64,000 bases of DNA from Subtercola boreus (GCF_003399625.1 NZ_NBXA01000020.1:62001-126000), one strand, 5' to 3'. Positions 53,681-62,640 are shown, numbered from the stretch's first letter. Made by a program: numbers and translations. The notes: generated by a model from the letters alone, not told the origin.

Positions 53681-54825
53681 CAGCTGTATTCCCGCACGAG
53701 GTCGGTGATCGTCGGGGTGCGGGAGAACATCCAGTCGTCGGCTGCGAGACGGCCGTCGCGTGAGGGCAGACTGTCGAGGATCTCCGACACGGGCCGGTTG
53801 TCGTCGAGCATCTGAACGATGGCCACGGCGAGTTCGGGGCTTGAGGCCGGATCGGCGACGACGGTGTGGTCGTGGGCCATCAGCCAGTCGGCGAGACCGG
53901 TCTGCTCCGTCGTGACGATCGAGAGCCCGTGCGAGAGACCTTCGACGATCGGGAGTCCGACCTGCTCGCGCCAGGTGGCCGAGGGCTGGGAGGGCAGAAC
54001 GAGCACCCGGGCCTCATCGAGCGCCTCAGCGATGCGTTCACGACCCGGATCGATCTCGACGGTGATGCCCTCGAACAGGCGGGCCACGGCGAGCACGCTC
54101 TCCTCGAGCAGTCCCTTGCCCATGATGGTGAGGGTCGCGCCGGGTCGGAGTCCTGTCACGTACGGCCACGCCTCCAGCAGCACCCGGATGCCCTTCCGCT
54201 CACTGAACGCGCCCACGAAGATCACCCGTCCGTCGATACGCCGGCTCGAGGTCGCGGTCGGGACCGGAGCAGGGAGCGCTGGGATCAGCAGGGCGTTCGA
54301 GCGGATGTTCACGTCGCCGAGAACACTCTGGTAGGTCTGCTGGGCGGCACTCGTCCCGAACGCGGCACGATCGACCCTGTCCCAGACGTGCCGGGCCAGC
54401 ATCCGTTCGATCCGTCGTCGAAGCCTGGTGCGGGGTCGTTGGGCGGGTCCGTCGGCGAAGGGGTCGGAGTTTCCGATCGCGTAGGTGACGACGGTGGTAC
54501 GCCCGCCGCCGAGGAGTCGCCTCACCCGCAGCGCGAAGAGCGCCAGGGAGGTGGAGGCGAGGCTCGACAGCATCAGGGGTTCGTTGATCTCGAGCGTCTC
54601 GATGGAGGATCGGCCGATCAGGAGTGCGCCGCTCAGCGGACCCACCCGAACGAGGTCGAGCCCCTCCGCCAGGCCGTCCTCGAAGTCGTACCGCTTGACG
54701 CGGTAGAGGATCGAGGCAGGCTGGAGGTCACGGGCACGCTCGAGGTGCGCCGTGCGGATGGATTCGTAGAGTCGCACCCGCAGCTGCAGGGCGGGCTTTC
54801 GGAGCACGTGGTTGTCCGGGGTCAT
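53680..54825 (-). CDS. glycosyltransferase family 4-like protein
   Basis: The protein has 381 residues. The N-terminal half is atypical and basic; the C-terminal half is a clear GT-B domain with RVIFVGAFSERKGIRVLLEA, LTIMGKGLLEESVLA and WREQVGLPIVEGLSHGLSIV followed by TTEQTGLADWL. Start and stop both overlap neighbouring genes, so it is translationally coupled between the Wzc-like gene and the flippase. Confidence 0.85.
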   Translation of the reverse strand: MTPDNHVLRKPALQLRVRLYESIRTAHLERARDLQPASILYRVKRYDFEDGLAEGLDLVRVGPLSGALLIGRSSIETLEINEPLMLSSLASTSLALFALRVRRLLGGGRTTVVTYAIGNSDPFADGPAQRPRTRLRRRIERMLARHVWDRVDRAAFGTSAAQQTYQSVLGDVNIRSNALLIPALPAPVPTATSSRRIDGRVIFVGAFSERKGIRVLLEAWPYVTGLRPGATLTIMGKGLLEESVLAVARLFEGITVEIDPGRERIAEALDEARVLVLPSQPSATWREQVGLPIVEGLSHGLSIVTTEQTGLADWLMAHDHTVVADPASSPELAVAIVQMLDDNRPVSEILDSLPSRDGRLAADDWMFSRTPTITDLVREYS

Positions 54826-56291
54826 GGCACGGGTCGCAGCTCTGCGAAGGGTGCGACAGCCGACTCCGAGGGCTTCGGCAGGGCTTCGGTGTGCGGCTTC
54901 TCGTCGGGCGTCTTCTCGTCGGCGGTCGGGCTGACCATCTTCGTCACGTCGCTGCTGTAGTACTCATCCCGCGCCTTCGGCTTCGTCTGGTTCAGCACGA
55001 TGCCGATGGTTCGTGCCCGCACACCCGAGAGGGCGGCCAGAGCGTCGGTGAGGCGCTGGCGGGTGGTGGAGTTGTAGAGCGACACCACGAGGGCGCCATC
55101 TGTCATGTGCGTCAGCGTGAGGGCATCCGAGGCCGGGAGCAACGGCGGGGTGTCGACGATCACGAAGTCGTAGTCGGCGATCACCGTCTGCAGCAGACGC
55201 GCCATCGACGTCGAACCGAGCAACTGGTTCGGGTTCGGCGGAATGGTGCCCGAGGTCAGGATGTCGACGTTCGGAGCCCAGGGCTGGATGACGTCTTTGA
55301 GGTCGGCCGAACCGACGAGCACGCTCGTCAGGCCCGCAGCGCCCTCGATCTGGGCGTAGGTGGCGATGGAGGGTCGACGGAGGTCCGCATCGATCAACAG
55401 CACCCGGATCGACCGTTCGGCCATGGCGAGGGCGATGTTGATCGCCATGGTCGACTTGCCCTCCCCCGGCATTGCGGAGGTGACGACGATGGAGCGGATC
55501 GGGTTGTCGACGTCGGCGAACTCGAGGTTCGTGCGCACACGCCGGTAGTCCTCGGCGAGCAGGCTGTGGGGCGCCATCCGCATCGTGATCCCGTCTGCCT
55601 GCGGTGAACGCCGACGCCGACGCTCGACGTTGCCGACGACGGGCGTCTCCGTGAGGCGCTCGATGTCCCGGGGCGACCGGATCCGGGTGTCGAAGACGGC
55701 GATGCCGATCGCGTAGAGCACACCGGCTGCGAGTCCGGCGGCCACGCCGCTGATCTCGAGCAGTCGGCGGTTCGGTCCCACGGGGTTGACCGCAGGTTGG
55801 GCAGGCGTGACGATGCTCATCGAGATCGAGGGCACATCGGTGGAGTTCTTCGGGGAGAGCCCGATCGCGGCCGACGAGAGCGACGCACCCACGCTGTTCG
55901 CGATGGATGCCGCGAGCTCGGGTGACGAGTCGGTCACGGTGATCTGGATGATCACGGTGTTGAGCGGAGTCTCGGCCTTGATCGCCTTGGCCAGCTTGGC
56001 GGGCGTGGTGTCGAGCCCGAGTTCGGCGATGACCGGCGCGAGCACGGCCGGTGTGGTGGCCAGCTGAGAGTACGACTGCACCAGGTTCTGCGTGTAGGTC
56101 GAGCCCTGCAGCACCTCGCTGGTGGTCTGGCCCTGGGTCGGCGAGACGAAGATCTCGCTCGTCGCCGTGAAGGAATCCGGGAGGGACTCCGCGTAGGCGT
56201 AGGCGACGCCTCCACCCACGACTCCGAGGATGGCGATGACGATCCAGCGCTTGCGGAGAGCTTTCCAGTAATCGTGCGGGTCCATGTTCAT
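54822..56291 (-). CDS. Wzc-like polysaccharide chain-length/tyrosine-kinase protein
   Basis: The ATG at 56291 (a second at 56285) gives 489 residues. A Wzz domain lies between two membrane spans (about 15-35 and 185-207). A BY-kinase domain follows with Walker A SAMPGEGKSTMAINIA near 270, A' VLLIDADLRRP and Walker B VIVDTPPLLPASDA. The usual C-terminal tyrosine cluster is reduced to DEYYSS near 440, followed by a Pro/Glu-rich tail. In actinobacteria this single-protein form controls polymer length and export through autophosphorylation; with few tyrosines that control may differ. Confidence 0.9.
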   Translation of the reverse strand: MNMDPHDYWKALRKRWIVIAILGVVGGGVAYAYAESLPDSFTATSEIFVSPTQGQTTSEVLQGSTYTQNLVQSYSQLATTPAVLAPVIAELGLDTTPAKLAKAIKAETPLNTVIIQITVTDSSPELAASIANSVGASLSSAAIGLSPKNSTDVPSISMSIVTPAQPAVNPVGPNRRLLEISGVAAGLAAGVLYAIGIAVFDTRIRSPRDIERLTETPVVGNVERRRRRSPQADGITMRMAPHSLLAEDYRRVRTNLEFADVDNPIRSIVVTSAMPGEGKSTMAINIALAMAERSIRVLLIDADLRRPSIATYAQIEGAAGLTSVLVGSADLKDVIQPWAPNVDILTSGTIPPNPNQLLGSTSMARLLQTVIADYDFVIVDTPPLLPASDALTLTHMTDGALVVSLYNSTTRQRLTDALAALSGVRARTIGIVLNQTKPKARDEYYSSDVTKMVSPTADEKTPDEKPHTEALPKPSESAVAPFAELRPVP

Positions 56292-57520
56292 CACACCTTG
56301 TTCGTGGTCAGTTGCGCGTCGGGCAACGCAGTCGGTCGGGGACGGATCGCGCCAGGAGCTGCGGCGATCTCGGAGACGAGGAGAGCGATCGTGCCACGGT
56401 ACTCCGCGGGAGAGTGTTTCTGTTCCGCCCGGAGCCGGTCGAGGGAGGCGTCGACTCTGACACTCTCCCACTCCCGGCCGATTGCGGCGAGGGCCTCGGC
56501 GAGGGCTTGCGGATCGCCCGGGGTCACCGAGCGCGAGGAGAGGTACTCCCCCGCCGCCTCGCGGAGTCCGGACGTGTCGCTCACCACGACGGGCCGGGCG
56601 GCGAGCAGGGCCTCCACCGCCGTGTTGCCGAACGGCTCATCGAGGAGGGAGGGCACGACCGCGACGTCCGCGTTCTCGAGGGAGGGCCAGATGTCGCTCC
56701 GGAATCCTCTGAGCTGCACGTGGTCGACCAGACCGAGCTCCCGGATGCGGGCGCCGAGTTCGTTCTCGTAGTCGTGCACTCCGGGAACGGGCGCGCCGAC
56801 GATGTCGAGCGATGCCGCGATGCCGCGGTCCCGGAGTGCGCCCAGCGCCTCGACAGCGACAAGGGCGCCCTTCCGCCTCGAGAGACGCCCGACGAAGAGG
56901 ATGCGCAGTCCCCCGTCGAGCGACTCGCGGGCCGAGCGCGGCGAACCGGGGCCGGGTACGCCGTTGTAGACGACCGAGGTGCGCCGCGCAAGACGGGGGA
57001 AGCTCTGGGCGAGCACCGACACGCTGTACTCGCTGTTCGCGATGAGCCGGGTGGCGAAAGACAGGGGGAAGTTGAGGGCCAGCGCGATGGGGCGGGCGGC
57101 GGATCCCTCGGCCTCGTGGATGTGCGCCAGAACGGGGATGCCCGCCAGTCGGGCGAGTCCGATCCAGAGCGGGATCGTCACGGTGTTGACATAGACAGCG
57201 TCGGGGCGAACGCGGGAGAGCAGGCTGCGCCCGGCCCGGAATCCCCGCGCGCCGGTCGAGAGCAGGGCGAGCATCCCGCGCGCGCTCAGGCCGCTCTTTG
57301 TGAGCACGGGTGTCGCGCAGATCTCGACCGTCGCCCCGGCTGCCGTCAGGGCGGCCTCGAGGGGTCCGTGCTGCGGCAGGGCGACGACAGCGCGCGCGCC
57401 GGCGTGGAGAACAGCTTCGACGCTCTCGAGCAGCACGCGGTCCGAGCCGTAGAGCTCCGAGCTGGGCTGGGCGAACAGGATGGTGCGCCCCGAGAGTTGT
57501 GCGGATCCGGGGTGCGTCAC
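56291..57520 (-). CDS. glycosyltransferase family 4 protein
   Basis: I start at the GTG at 57520, which overlaps the stop of the upstream gene (GTGA), giving 409 residues. GRTILFAQPSSELYGSDRVL is the N-terminal GT-B strand and acceptor loop; ILFVGRLSRRKGALVAVEAL and VVPSLLDEPFGNTAVEALLA are the donor-binding motifs (E-x7-E type). The longer open frame upstream is antisense-like sequence of the next gene. Confidence 0.88.
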   Translation of the reverse strand: MTHPGSAQLSGRTILFAQPSSELYGSDRVLLESVEAVLHAGARAVVALPQHGPLEAALTAAGATVEICATPVLTKSGLSARGMLALLSTGARGFRAGRSLLSRVRPDAVYVNTVTIPLWIGLARLAGIPVLAHIHEAEGSAARPIALALNFPLSFATRLIANSEYSVSVLAQSFPRLARRTSVVYNGVPGPGSPRSARESLDGGLRILFVGRLSRRKGALVAVEALGALRDRGIAASLDIVGAPVPGVHDYENELGARIRELGLVDHVQLRGFRSDIWPSLENADVAVVPSLLDEPFGNTAVEALLAARPVVVSDTSGLREAAGEYLSSRSVTPGDPQALAEALAAIGREWESVRVDASLDRLRAEQKHSPAEYRGTIALLVSEIAAAPGAIRPRPTALPDAQLTTNKV

Positions 57521-58284
57521 GCCGCCACCGTCTCCGGTCGGGCGCTGAGGCTCGCGTCGAGCTCGGTCATGTCGTGGAACCACTTGCGGGACGCCAGCAC
57601 CAGGTGGCCGGCATTCGCCAGGGCCATCAGGCCGTACACGGCGATGAACAGCACAGGGCTGCCCATAAGAGCGAACACGAGGCAGAGGATGCCGTAGTCG
57701 GTCGGGACGACGAGGAGCGAACGGAGCAGCGACGCCCTGCCGCGCGGGGCGGCGGGACCGGTGCGGCCGCGCTTCAGCTGGTCGTTCAGGATCATCGCGA
57801 AGAACGAGACGCAGGCGACGACCGAGTAGACGATCGGGATGAGCAGCAGCCACGGCGTGGTCAGGTCGACATGCAGGAACAGGGTGATGAGAACGGCGAG
57901 GTGCAGCGACGCGATCTTGACTGAGTCGACGACGTGGTCGAGCCACTCACCCGAGAGCGAACCGCCGCCCCGCAGGCGGGCGACCTGGCCGTCGGCCGAA
58001 TCGAAGGCATAACCGATCGCGAGAAGCAGCGCGACGGCGATTCCCGAGATCCACGACACGGGAAGAGCGGCGAGCAGCACGATCCCGGTGAAGGTGAACA
58101 GAGCGCTGATGCCGCTCACCCTGTTCGGCGTGAGTCCCGCCCGGAATGCCCAGGCGGCGAGGTAGCGGCCGACCCTGCGGTTCACGTAGATCGAGTAGGC
58201 CGGAGCACCCGGGGCGGCCTTCTTCTGTGCAGAGGCGAGGCGGCTGACCGTCTGCCGGTAGGTCTCCGTGGAGGCGACGCTCAC
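57517..58284 (-). CDS. CDP-alcohol phosphatidyltransferase family protein
   Basis: The GTG at 58284 overlaps the stop of the upstream glycosyltransferase and gives 255 residues. The family signature D-x2-DG-x2-AR-x8-G-x3-D-x3-D is seen in DSADGQVARLRGGG, then GEWLDHVVDSVK. Six membrane spans follow. In a polysaccharide operon it may transfer a phospho-alcohol from a CDP donor, which could be made by the nucleotidyltransferase at 38762, onto the carrier or polymer. Confidence 0.88.
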   Translation of the reverse strand: MSVASTETYRQTVSRLASAQKKAAPGAPAYSIYVNRRVGRYLAAWAFRAGLTPNRVSGISALFTFTGIVLLAALPVSWISGIAVALLLAIGYAFDSADGQVARLRGGGSLSGEWLDHVVDSVKIASLHLAVLITLFLHVDLTTPWLLLIPIVYSVVACVSFFAMILNDQLKRGRTGPAAPRGRASLLRSLLVVPTDYGILCLVFALMGSPVLFIAVYGLMALANAGHLVLASRKWFHDMTELDASLSARPETVAA

Positions 58285-59525
58285 TGGTCGTCCCCGATCG
58301 GTGCGGACTGGCGGATCGGTGCCGGAATGTTCGTGCGGTACCCGGTCGGAACCTCCCACGGGGTCTCGTTCCGATGGCCGTTGCTCTGGCCGTGCGTCGA
58401 GTAGCCGCGGGCGAGACGCAGGGCGAGTTCCTCGTACCCGGCGCTCACGACATCCCAGTCGTAGGTCTGCTCGGCACGGTCCCGCAACTGCGCGCCGATG
58501 GCATCTGCCCGGGCGGGGTGCGCTTCGGCCGCGACGACGAGCTCGCCGAGCTCCTCTGAGGTGGCGAAGAACTCGCCGTCGTCACCCAGCACCTCGCGGT
58601 TGAAGACGACGTCCCAGGCGAGCACTGCCGTGCCCGCACCCATGGCCCGAAGAAGTGACGGGTTCGTGCCGCCCACGGAGTGACCGTGTGAGTACGTGAG
58701 TGCGTGGGCGTAGAGCTGGTCGAGCTGCTCCTGGTCCCACACTCCCCCGAGCATCCGGATCCGGTCGTCGGATGTCGCGACGGCGGCGATGCGCTCGGTG
58801 TAGGCCGCAGCGTACGGAGCGGAGCCGACGACGACGAGGGGAAGCTTTGCGGCGCTCGCGGCGTAACCGTCGACGATCACATCGACGTGGTTCTCGGGCT
58901 CGAAGCGGGCGACGACCAAGTGGTACCCGCCGGGGGTCAGTCCGAGTTCGGCGAGCTTGTCGGAGGAGGGCTCCCGCAGGATGTTCGCGCCGTAGGTAAG
59001 CAGTTCGGTGGGGATACCGAACTCGTGGTCGTAGTAGTCGGCGATGCCCGCCGCGTCGGCGATGAGCGCATCGGCGTTCTTGACCGCGAGCTCTTCGGCC
59101 TTGCGGTAGTAGCGCTTACCGGTGCTGCTCCACTTGTCGCGCTTCCACTCGAGGCCGTCGACGTGCACGGCGACAGCGGTGCCGCGGGCACGGATGGTCG
59201 AGACGAACGGGGCATTCGCGGCATTGAAGACGAACGCGACATCCTGCCGGCGGGTGAAGAGCATGTGCAGCACAGAGAGAGCCGTGTGGCTGAGCGTCTC
59301 GAGTGTCTTCGACTTCTCGGCTGGAAGGTGCACCAGCTTCATCCCGAGGTAGGTCTTCAGCCGCTCGACCTTGCCGGTCCGGCAGTAGACGGTGACCGTG
59401 TGCCCCTGTGCGACGAGTCGCTGTCCGATCTCCTCGATCGCGGTCTCGAAGCCGCCGTAGGCAGCGGGGACGCCGCGCGTTCCCACCATTGCGATGCGGA
59501 GAGGCCTTGGTTCGCGGTCAGACAT
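58281..59525 (-). CDS. DUF1972 glycosyltransferase, GT4 type
   Basis: The protein has 414 residues. LRIAMVGTRGVPAAYGGFET is the DUF1972 N-terminal hallmark, found in rhamnosyltransferases of the WsaF/Cps2F kind. The GT-B C-terminal half has LVVARFEPENHVDVIVDGYA and HSVGGTNPSLLRAMGAGTAV. It is the first gene of the operon 59525 to 51193, which has seven genes. The leader upstream is about 600 bases and unusually structured. Confidence 0.9.
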   Translation of the reverse strand: MSDREPRPLRIAMVGTRGVPAAYGGFETAIEEIGQRLVAQGHTVTVYCRTGKVERLKTYLGMKLVHLPAEKSKTLETLSHTALSVLHMLFTRRQDVAFVFNAANAPFVSTIRARGTAVAVHVDGLEWKRDKWSSTGKRYYRKAEELAVKNADALIADAAGIADYYDHEFGIPTELLTYGANILREPSSDKLAELGLTPGGYHLVVARFEPENHVDVIVDGYAASAAKLPLVVVGSAPYAAAYTERIAAVATSDDRIRMLGGVWDQEQLDQLYAHALTYSHGHSVGGTNPSLLRAMGAGTAVLAWDVVFNREVLGDDGEFFATSEELGELVVAAEAHPARADAIGAQLRDRAEQTYDWDVVSAGYEELALRLARGYSTHGQSNGHRNETPWEVPTGYRTNIPAPIRQSAPIGDDQ

Positions 59526-59571
59526 GGTTTGTTACCTGTTTCGGGTCACAGGGACGGGAGTTTCGGTGGGG

Positions 59572-59627
59572 AGCTCTCGTGGCTGGGCAGGAGTGTCTCA
59601 CCCCCTGCCCACCCACGCCGGAGAGCT
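59572..59627 (-). other. long hairpin in the polysaccharide operon leader
   Basis: Outer arms AGCTCTC (59572-59578) and GAGAGCT (59621-59627), middle arms GTGG/CCAC and inner arms TGGGCAGG (59584-59591) and CCTGCCCA (59604-59611) stack into one imperfect 56-base stem-loop. It ends 47 bases before the first start codon of the operon. No T-run follows, so it may be a leader structure or a pausing or processing site rather than a terminator. Confidence 0.5.
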
Positions 59628-59708
59628 GTTTCGGCCGACCCCATCAGCGCACACTTCTAGGAAAAGCGGTAGCCGAGGCATCAGCGTCTCTTCGGTCTGG
59701 CCAGATTC

Positions 59709-59730
59709 GGTCGTAGCTAGGATTACGACC
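59709..59730. promoter_or_regulatory. inverted repeat GGTCGTA/TACGACC in the long operon leader
   Basis: Arms at 59709-59715 and 59724-59730 flank GCTAGGAT. The centre resembles a -10 element (TAGGAT) on the plus strand. It lies about 185 bases upstream of the minus-strand operon start. The rest of the 59526-60137 gap is AT-richer than its surroundings and holds no convincing protein gene. Confidence 0.3.
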
Positions 59731-59896
59731 CCGACGCAGCCTGTTTCGGATTGCACTGTTCACACTAGCTTCGCTTCGGGTTTACGAAAAAGCCCCCGTT
59801 CTGGGTGATTCCATGCGTTCGTAATGTTCTGAATCAATTGGGTGAGGCTGAGGAACCGGGCTGACGCTTGAGGCCTGAGTGCGGTAAAGTTTTTCA

Positions 59897-60033
59897 CGGC
59901 AGCTTCGCAGCATTCGGGTTGTAAGAAGTTGTGCTCTCATCGGCGCACTCGAGTTAGCTAGGAACTTTCGAACAGTTGACGCCGCAACGGCGTGACCTGA
60001 CGGCTTTGCCCGGGTCACGCCGTTCTTCTTTTC
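59897..60033 (+). ncRNA. candidate small RNA with its own promoter and terminator
   Basis: No plausible reading frame occupies this stretch, yet it ends in a good plus-strand intrinsic terminator (59986-60033). A possible promoter precedes it: -35 CTGACG (59861-59866), 18-base spacer, -10 TAAAGT (59885-59890). That predicts a transcript of about 137 bases starting near 59897. No known RNA family was recognised. An untranslated antisense leader for the minus-strand operon is another possibility. Confidence 0.35.
59986..60033 (+). terminator. intrinsic terminator
   Basis: AACGGCGTGACC pairs perfectly with GGTCACGCCGTT across a 15-base loop and is followed by CTTCTTTTCCC on the plus strand. The minus-strand side has no T-run, so it acts for plus-strand transcription. 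The nearest upstream plus-strand gene is almost 9 kb away, which implies a transcript starting within the gap. Confidence 0.75.
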
Positions 60034-60137
60034 CCTCCCGTGTCCGGCCGTGATCTCCGGCAGATTCTGGGATCATTCAGTGACGGGTCACAGAAGCCCC
60101 TCACCTGAAGGACATCGACGAAGACTGAGGGGCAATC

Positions 60138-60734
60138 ATGTCGACCACACCCACGAACCCACTGAGGTTCTCCCTGCATACCGAAGACCTCGCGCCGGGG
60201 GTGCTGCGGCACTTCAGAGTCGCGCTCTGGATCGGCGCGGTGCTCTCGGTGCTCGTCGGCATCCTCGTGCTGGCGTGGCCGGGGTCCACCCTCGAGGTGG
60301 TCGCGTTCCTCTTCGGTCTCTACTTCTTCGTGGTCGGGCTGATGCGCCTCTTCGTCGGCATCGTCAATGGCACGCTCTCGCCCGGCATCCGGGTGCTCAG
60401 CGTCATCCTCGGCGTGCTGCTGCTGGTCGCGGGGGTCATCGCGCTCCGGAACCCGTTCGCTTCGCTCACCGTGCTCGGCCTCGTCATCGGCTTCTCCTGG
60501 GTCTTCGAGGGCGTCCTGGCCCTCACCCAGACCGTCAACGACTCGTCGAAGTGGTACGGCACGCTGCTCGGCGTGCTCTCGATCGTGGCCGGCATCGTCT
60601 TCCTGCTCTCGCCGCTCCCGTCGCTCGCCGTGCTGACGGTGTTCGCCGCATGGATCTTCATCGTGCTCGGCATCTTCCAGGCGATGTCAGCCTTCACGCT
60701 CGGGCGCGTCCCGAAGGCGCGCGCCGCGAAGTAG
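60138..60734 (+). CDS. HdeD/DUF308 family membrane protein
   Basis: The ATG at 60138 behind GAGGGG gives 198 residues. A 30-residue cytoplasmic leader is followed by six short hydrophobic spans; LVGILVLAWPGSTLEVVAFL and GVIALRNPFASLTVLGLVIG are two copies of the DUF308 repeat. In E. coli HdeD is an acid-resistance membrane protein; the role in actinobacteria is not known. Confidence 0.88.
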   Translation: MSTTPTNPLRFSLHTEDLAPGVLRHFRVALWIGAVLSVLVGILVLAWPGSTLEVVAFLFGLYFFVVGLMRLFVGIVNGTLSPGIRVLSVILGVLLLVAGVIALRNPFASLTVLGLVIGFSWVFEGVLALTQTVNDSSKWYGTLLGVLSIVAGIVFLLSPLPSLAVLTVFAAWIFIVLGIFQAMSAFTLGRVPKARAAK

Positions 60735-60740
60735 CAGTCG

Positions 60741-61232
60741 TCAGGCGCGACCGGCGAGTTCGTTCCGGATGACCGCTGCCAGGTCATCCGGTTCGATCGT
60801 CTCTGCGGTTGCCTCGAGCTCGGCGACGCACCACCAGCGGTGTGCCTGCATGTCGATGTGTTCCTCGGGGGTCCAGTTGGCGCTCAGCGGCTCGAACTGC
60901 GGGGTGCGGAAGACGAACCACTCCTCGTAGTTCGTCCTGAACACACCCGGTGCTCGTTCGTCGCTGAACTCGCGCGAGCGGATCGGCTGCCCGAGCGCCT
61001 CCACGTCTACCGCGAGGCCCGTCTCCTCGAAGAGTTCCCGCGCTGCGGCCTCCGGATGCGACTCCCCCGGTTCGACGTGGCCGCCCGGCGTGACCCAGCG
61101 TGTCGGGTTTGTCGGGACGGCAGCCTTCGTCAGGAAGAGCAGCACCCGGTCGTCGCTGTCGAACAGCAGCACTCTCGACTTGCTGAAGTCGAATCCGGGG
61201 CGTTCCGACGCCGGCTGGTCGGCGGCGGGCAT
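60741..61232 (-). CDS. NUDIX hydrolase
   Basis: The ATG at 61232 gives 163 residues; the frame upstream belongs to the SDR gene region. The NUDIX box GGHVEPGESHPEAAARELFE, continuing ETGL, matches Gx5Ex7REUxEExGU. It follows RWVTP as in MutT-like pyrophosphatases. The substrate cannot be told. It follows the SDR gene with four bases between them and is likely cotranscribed. Confidence 0.9.
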   Translation of the reverse strand: MPAADQPASERPGFDFSKSRVLLFDSDDRVLLFLTKAAVPTNPTRWVTPGGHVEPGESHPEAAARELFEETGLAVDVEALGQPIRSREFSDERAPGVFRTNYEEWFVFRTPQFEPLSANWTPEEHIDMQAHRWWCVAELEATAETIEPDDLAAVIRNELAGRA

Positions 61233-61236
61233 CCGG

Positions 61237-62010
61237 TCAGTCCGTCTGCTCGGGAGCGAAGCCGGACACGTCGCCGACGTACCGGGTGTGCTTCTCGGGA
61301 ATCGGCTCCACGGCGGCCGCGGCGACCTCGGCCGCGAACTCCGCCACGTTGTAGAGGCGGCCGGCGGACTCCTTGCGGGCACTGATGGCACCGGGGTTCG
61401 CGCGCTCGAGAAGGGTGGCGGTGATGGTGCCCTCGATCATGTCGCCCGACACCACGACGAAGGTGATGCCCGCTTCGTCGAGGCGCGGGATGAGGGCGCG
61501 GAGGGCATCCTCCCCCGCACGCTTCGAGAGCGCGACGGGCTCGTACTCGGGCATCGTCTCCGTGGTGCGGATGAAGTGCGCCTGGTGGCTCGTGACGAAC
61601 ACCACACGGGAGCCGGGCTGCAGCAGCGGCAGAGCGCTGGTGAGCAGGTCGACCTGGGCGTCCCGGTTCAGGGTGAGTGCGTAGTCGGCGGCCATGCCGC
61701 TCTCCATGCCGCCCGAGGCATTCAGCACCAGGATGTCGAGGCCGCCGAGCTCCTCCTGCACGGTCTCGAACATGCGGGCGACGGATGCCGGATCGGTGAG
61801 GTCAGCACCGACGGTGAGGGCGGTCGCACCCTCGGCGCGGAGCTTGTCTGCGAGCTTGTTCGCACGCGCCTCCTTGTTGCGGAAGTTGATGACGACGCTC
61901 GCGCCGGCCTCGGCGAAATAGCTCACCGTGTCGGCGCCGACCCCGCGGCTCGAGCCGGTGACCAGAACCCGCTTGCCCGTCAGGGATCCGGGGGTGAGGG
62001 GGTTTGACAC
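61237..62010 (-). CDS. SDR family oxidoreductase
   Basis: The GTG at 62010, after AGGAG, gives 257 residues. The cofactor motif is GSSRGVGADTVSYFAEAG. LVLNASGG replaces NNAG. The catalytic Tyr of YxxxK appears to be shifted or lost: after VVFVTSHQAHFI the line reads YEPVALSKRAGED, where Tyr and Lys are seven residues apart rather than four. Such SDRs are often annotated as atypical. Activity is therefore uncertain. The divergent NfeD gene starts 157 bases away. Confidence 0.82.
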   Translation of the reverse strand: MSNPLTPGSLTGKRVLVTGSSRGVGADTVSYFAEAGASVVINFRNKEARANKLADKLRAEGATALTVGADLTDPASVARMFETVQEELGGLDILVLNASGGMESGMAADYALTLNRDAQVDLLTSALPLLQPGSRVVFVTSHQAHFIRTTETMPEYEPVALSKRAGEDALRALIPRLDEAGITFVVVSGDMIEGTITATLLERANPGAISARKESAGRLYNVAEFAAEVAAAAVEPIPEKHTRYVGDVSGFAPEQTD

Positions 62011-62166
62011 GTCGTGCTCCTGTCGTCGGTTCGCGGCGGGTGGTGCTGCGAGGGATGGCGCTGATATTGACCCCACGAGACTACCAAGGGAAGACCTGTG
62101 AACTTCGTATCCGCCGAGCGGTCACTGGTAGTTTTGTGAGAGGCAACGACAGCGAAGGAGCGGCTC

Positions 62167-62640
62167 ATGACAGAATTTCTGGCGTCCTACGCGTGGGTGA
62201 TCTGGCTCGCGCTGATTCTGATCTTCCTGGTCGTCGAGACGCTGACGCTCGACCTGCTGTTCGTGATGCTCGCCGTCGGCAGCGCAGGGGGGCTCGTCTC
62301 GCACTTCGCCGGTGCACCGTTCCTGCTCCAGGTGTTGATCGCCGGGGTTCTCGCCCTGCTGCTCATCTTCACCCTGCGGCCACCGTTGCTTCGGCGGCTG
62401 CACCTCGGGGGAGACACGACCCCGAGCGGCATCGAGGCGTTGCTCGGGCTCGAGGGCCAGGTGCTGGTTGCCGTGACGGACACCACCGGCAGCGTGAAGC
62501 TCAGCAACGGCGACACCTGGACGGCGAGGGTCTTCCCGACCGCCATCGACCAGCACCTCCTGCCCGGCCAGCTCGTCTTCGTCAAAGCAATCGATGGGGC
62601 GACTGCACTGGTCGCTCCCGAAAAGAAAGCACTCCTGTGA
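62167..62640 (+). CDS. NfeD-like membrane protein
   Basis: The ATG at 62167 after GAAGGAG gives 157 residues. Three hydrophobic spans (about 8-70) are followed by an OB-fold domain (about 85-150) with GLEGQVLVAVTDTTGSVKL, the NfeD C-terminal hallmark. NfeD proteins pair with stomatin/SPFH proteins in membrane microdomains, and the SPFH gene overlaps its stop by four bases (GTGA). Confidence 0.9.
   Translation: MTEFLASYAWVIWLALILIFLVVETLTLDLLFVMLAVGSAGGLVSHFAGAPFLLQVLIAGVLALLLIFTLRPPLLRRLHLGGDTTPSGIEALLGLEGQVLVAVTDTTGSVKLSNGDTWTARVFPTAIDQHLLPGQLVFVKAIDGATALVAPEKKALL

Noticed and set aside
60050-60772. 240-codon plus-strand frame overlapping the HdeD-like gene
   Set aside because: Arg/Ala-rich shadow; the in-frame HdeD-like protein has clear membrane spans and a ribosome site.
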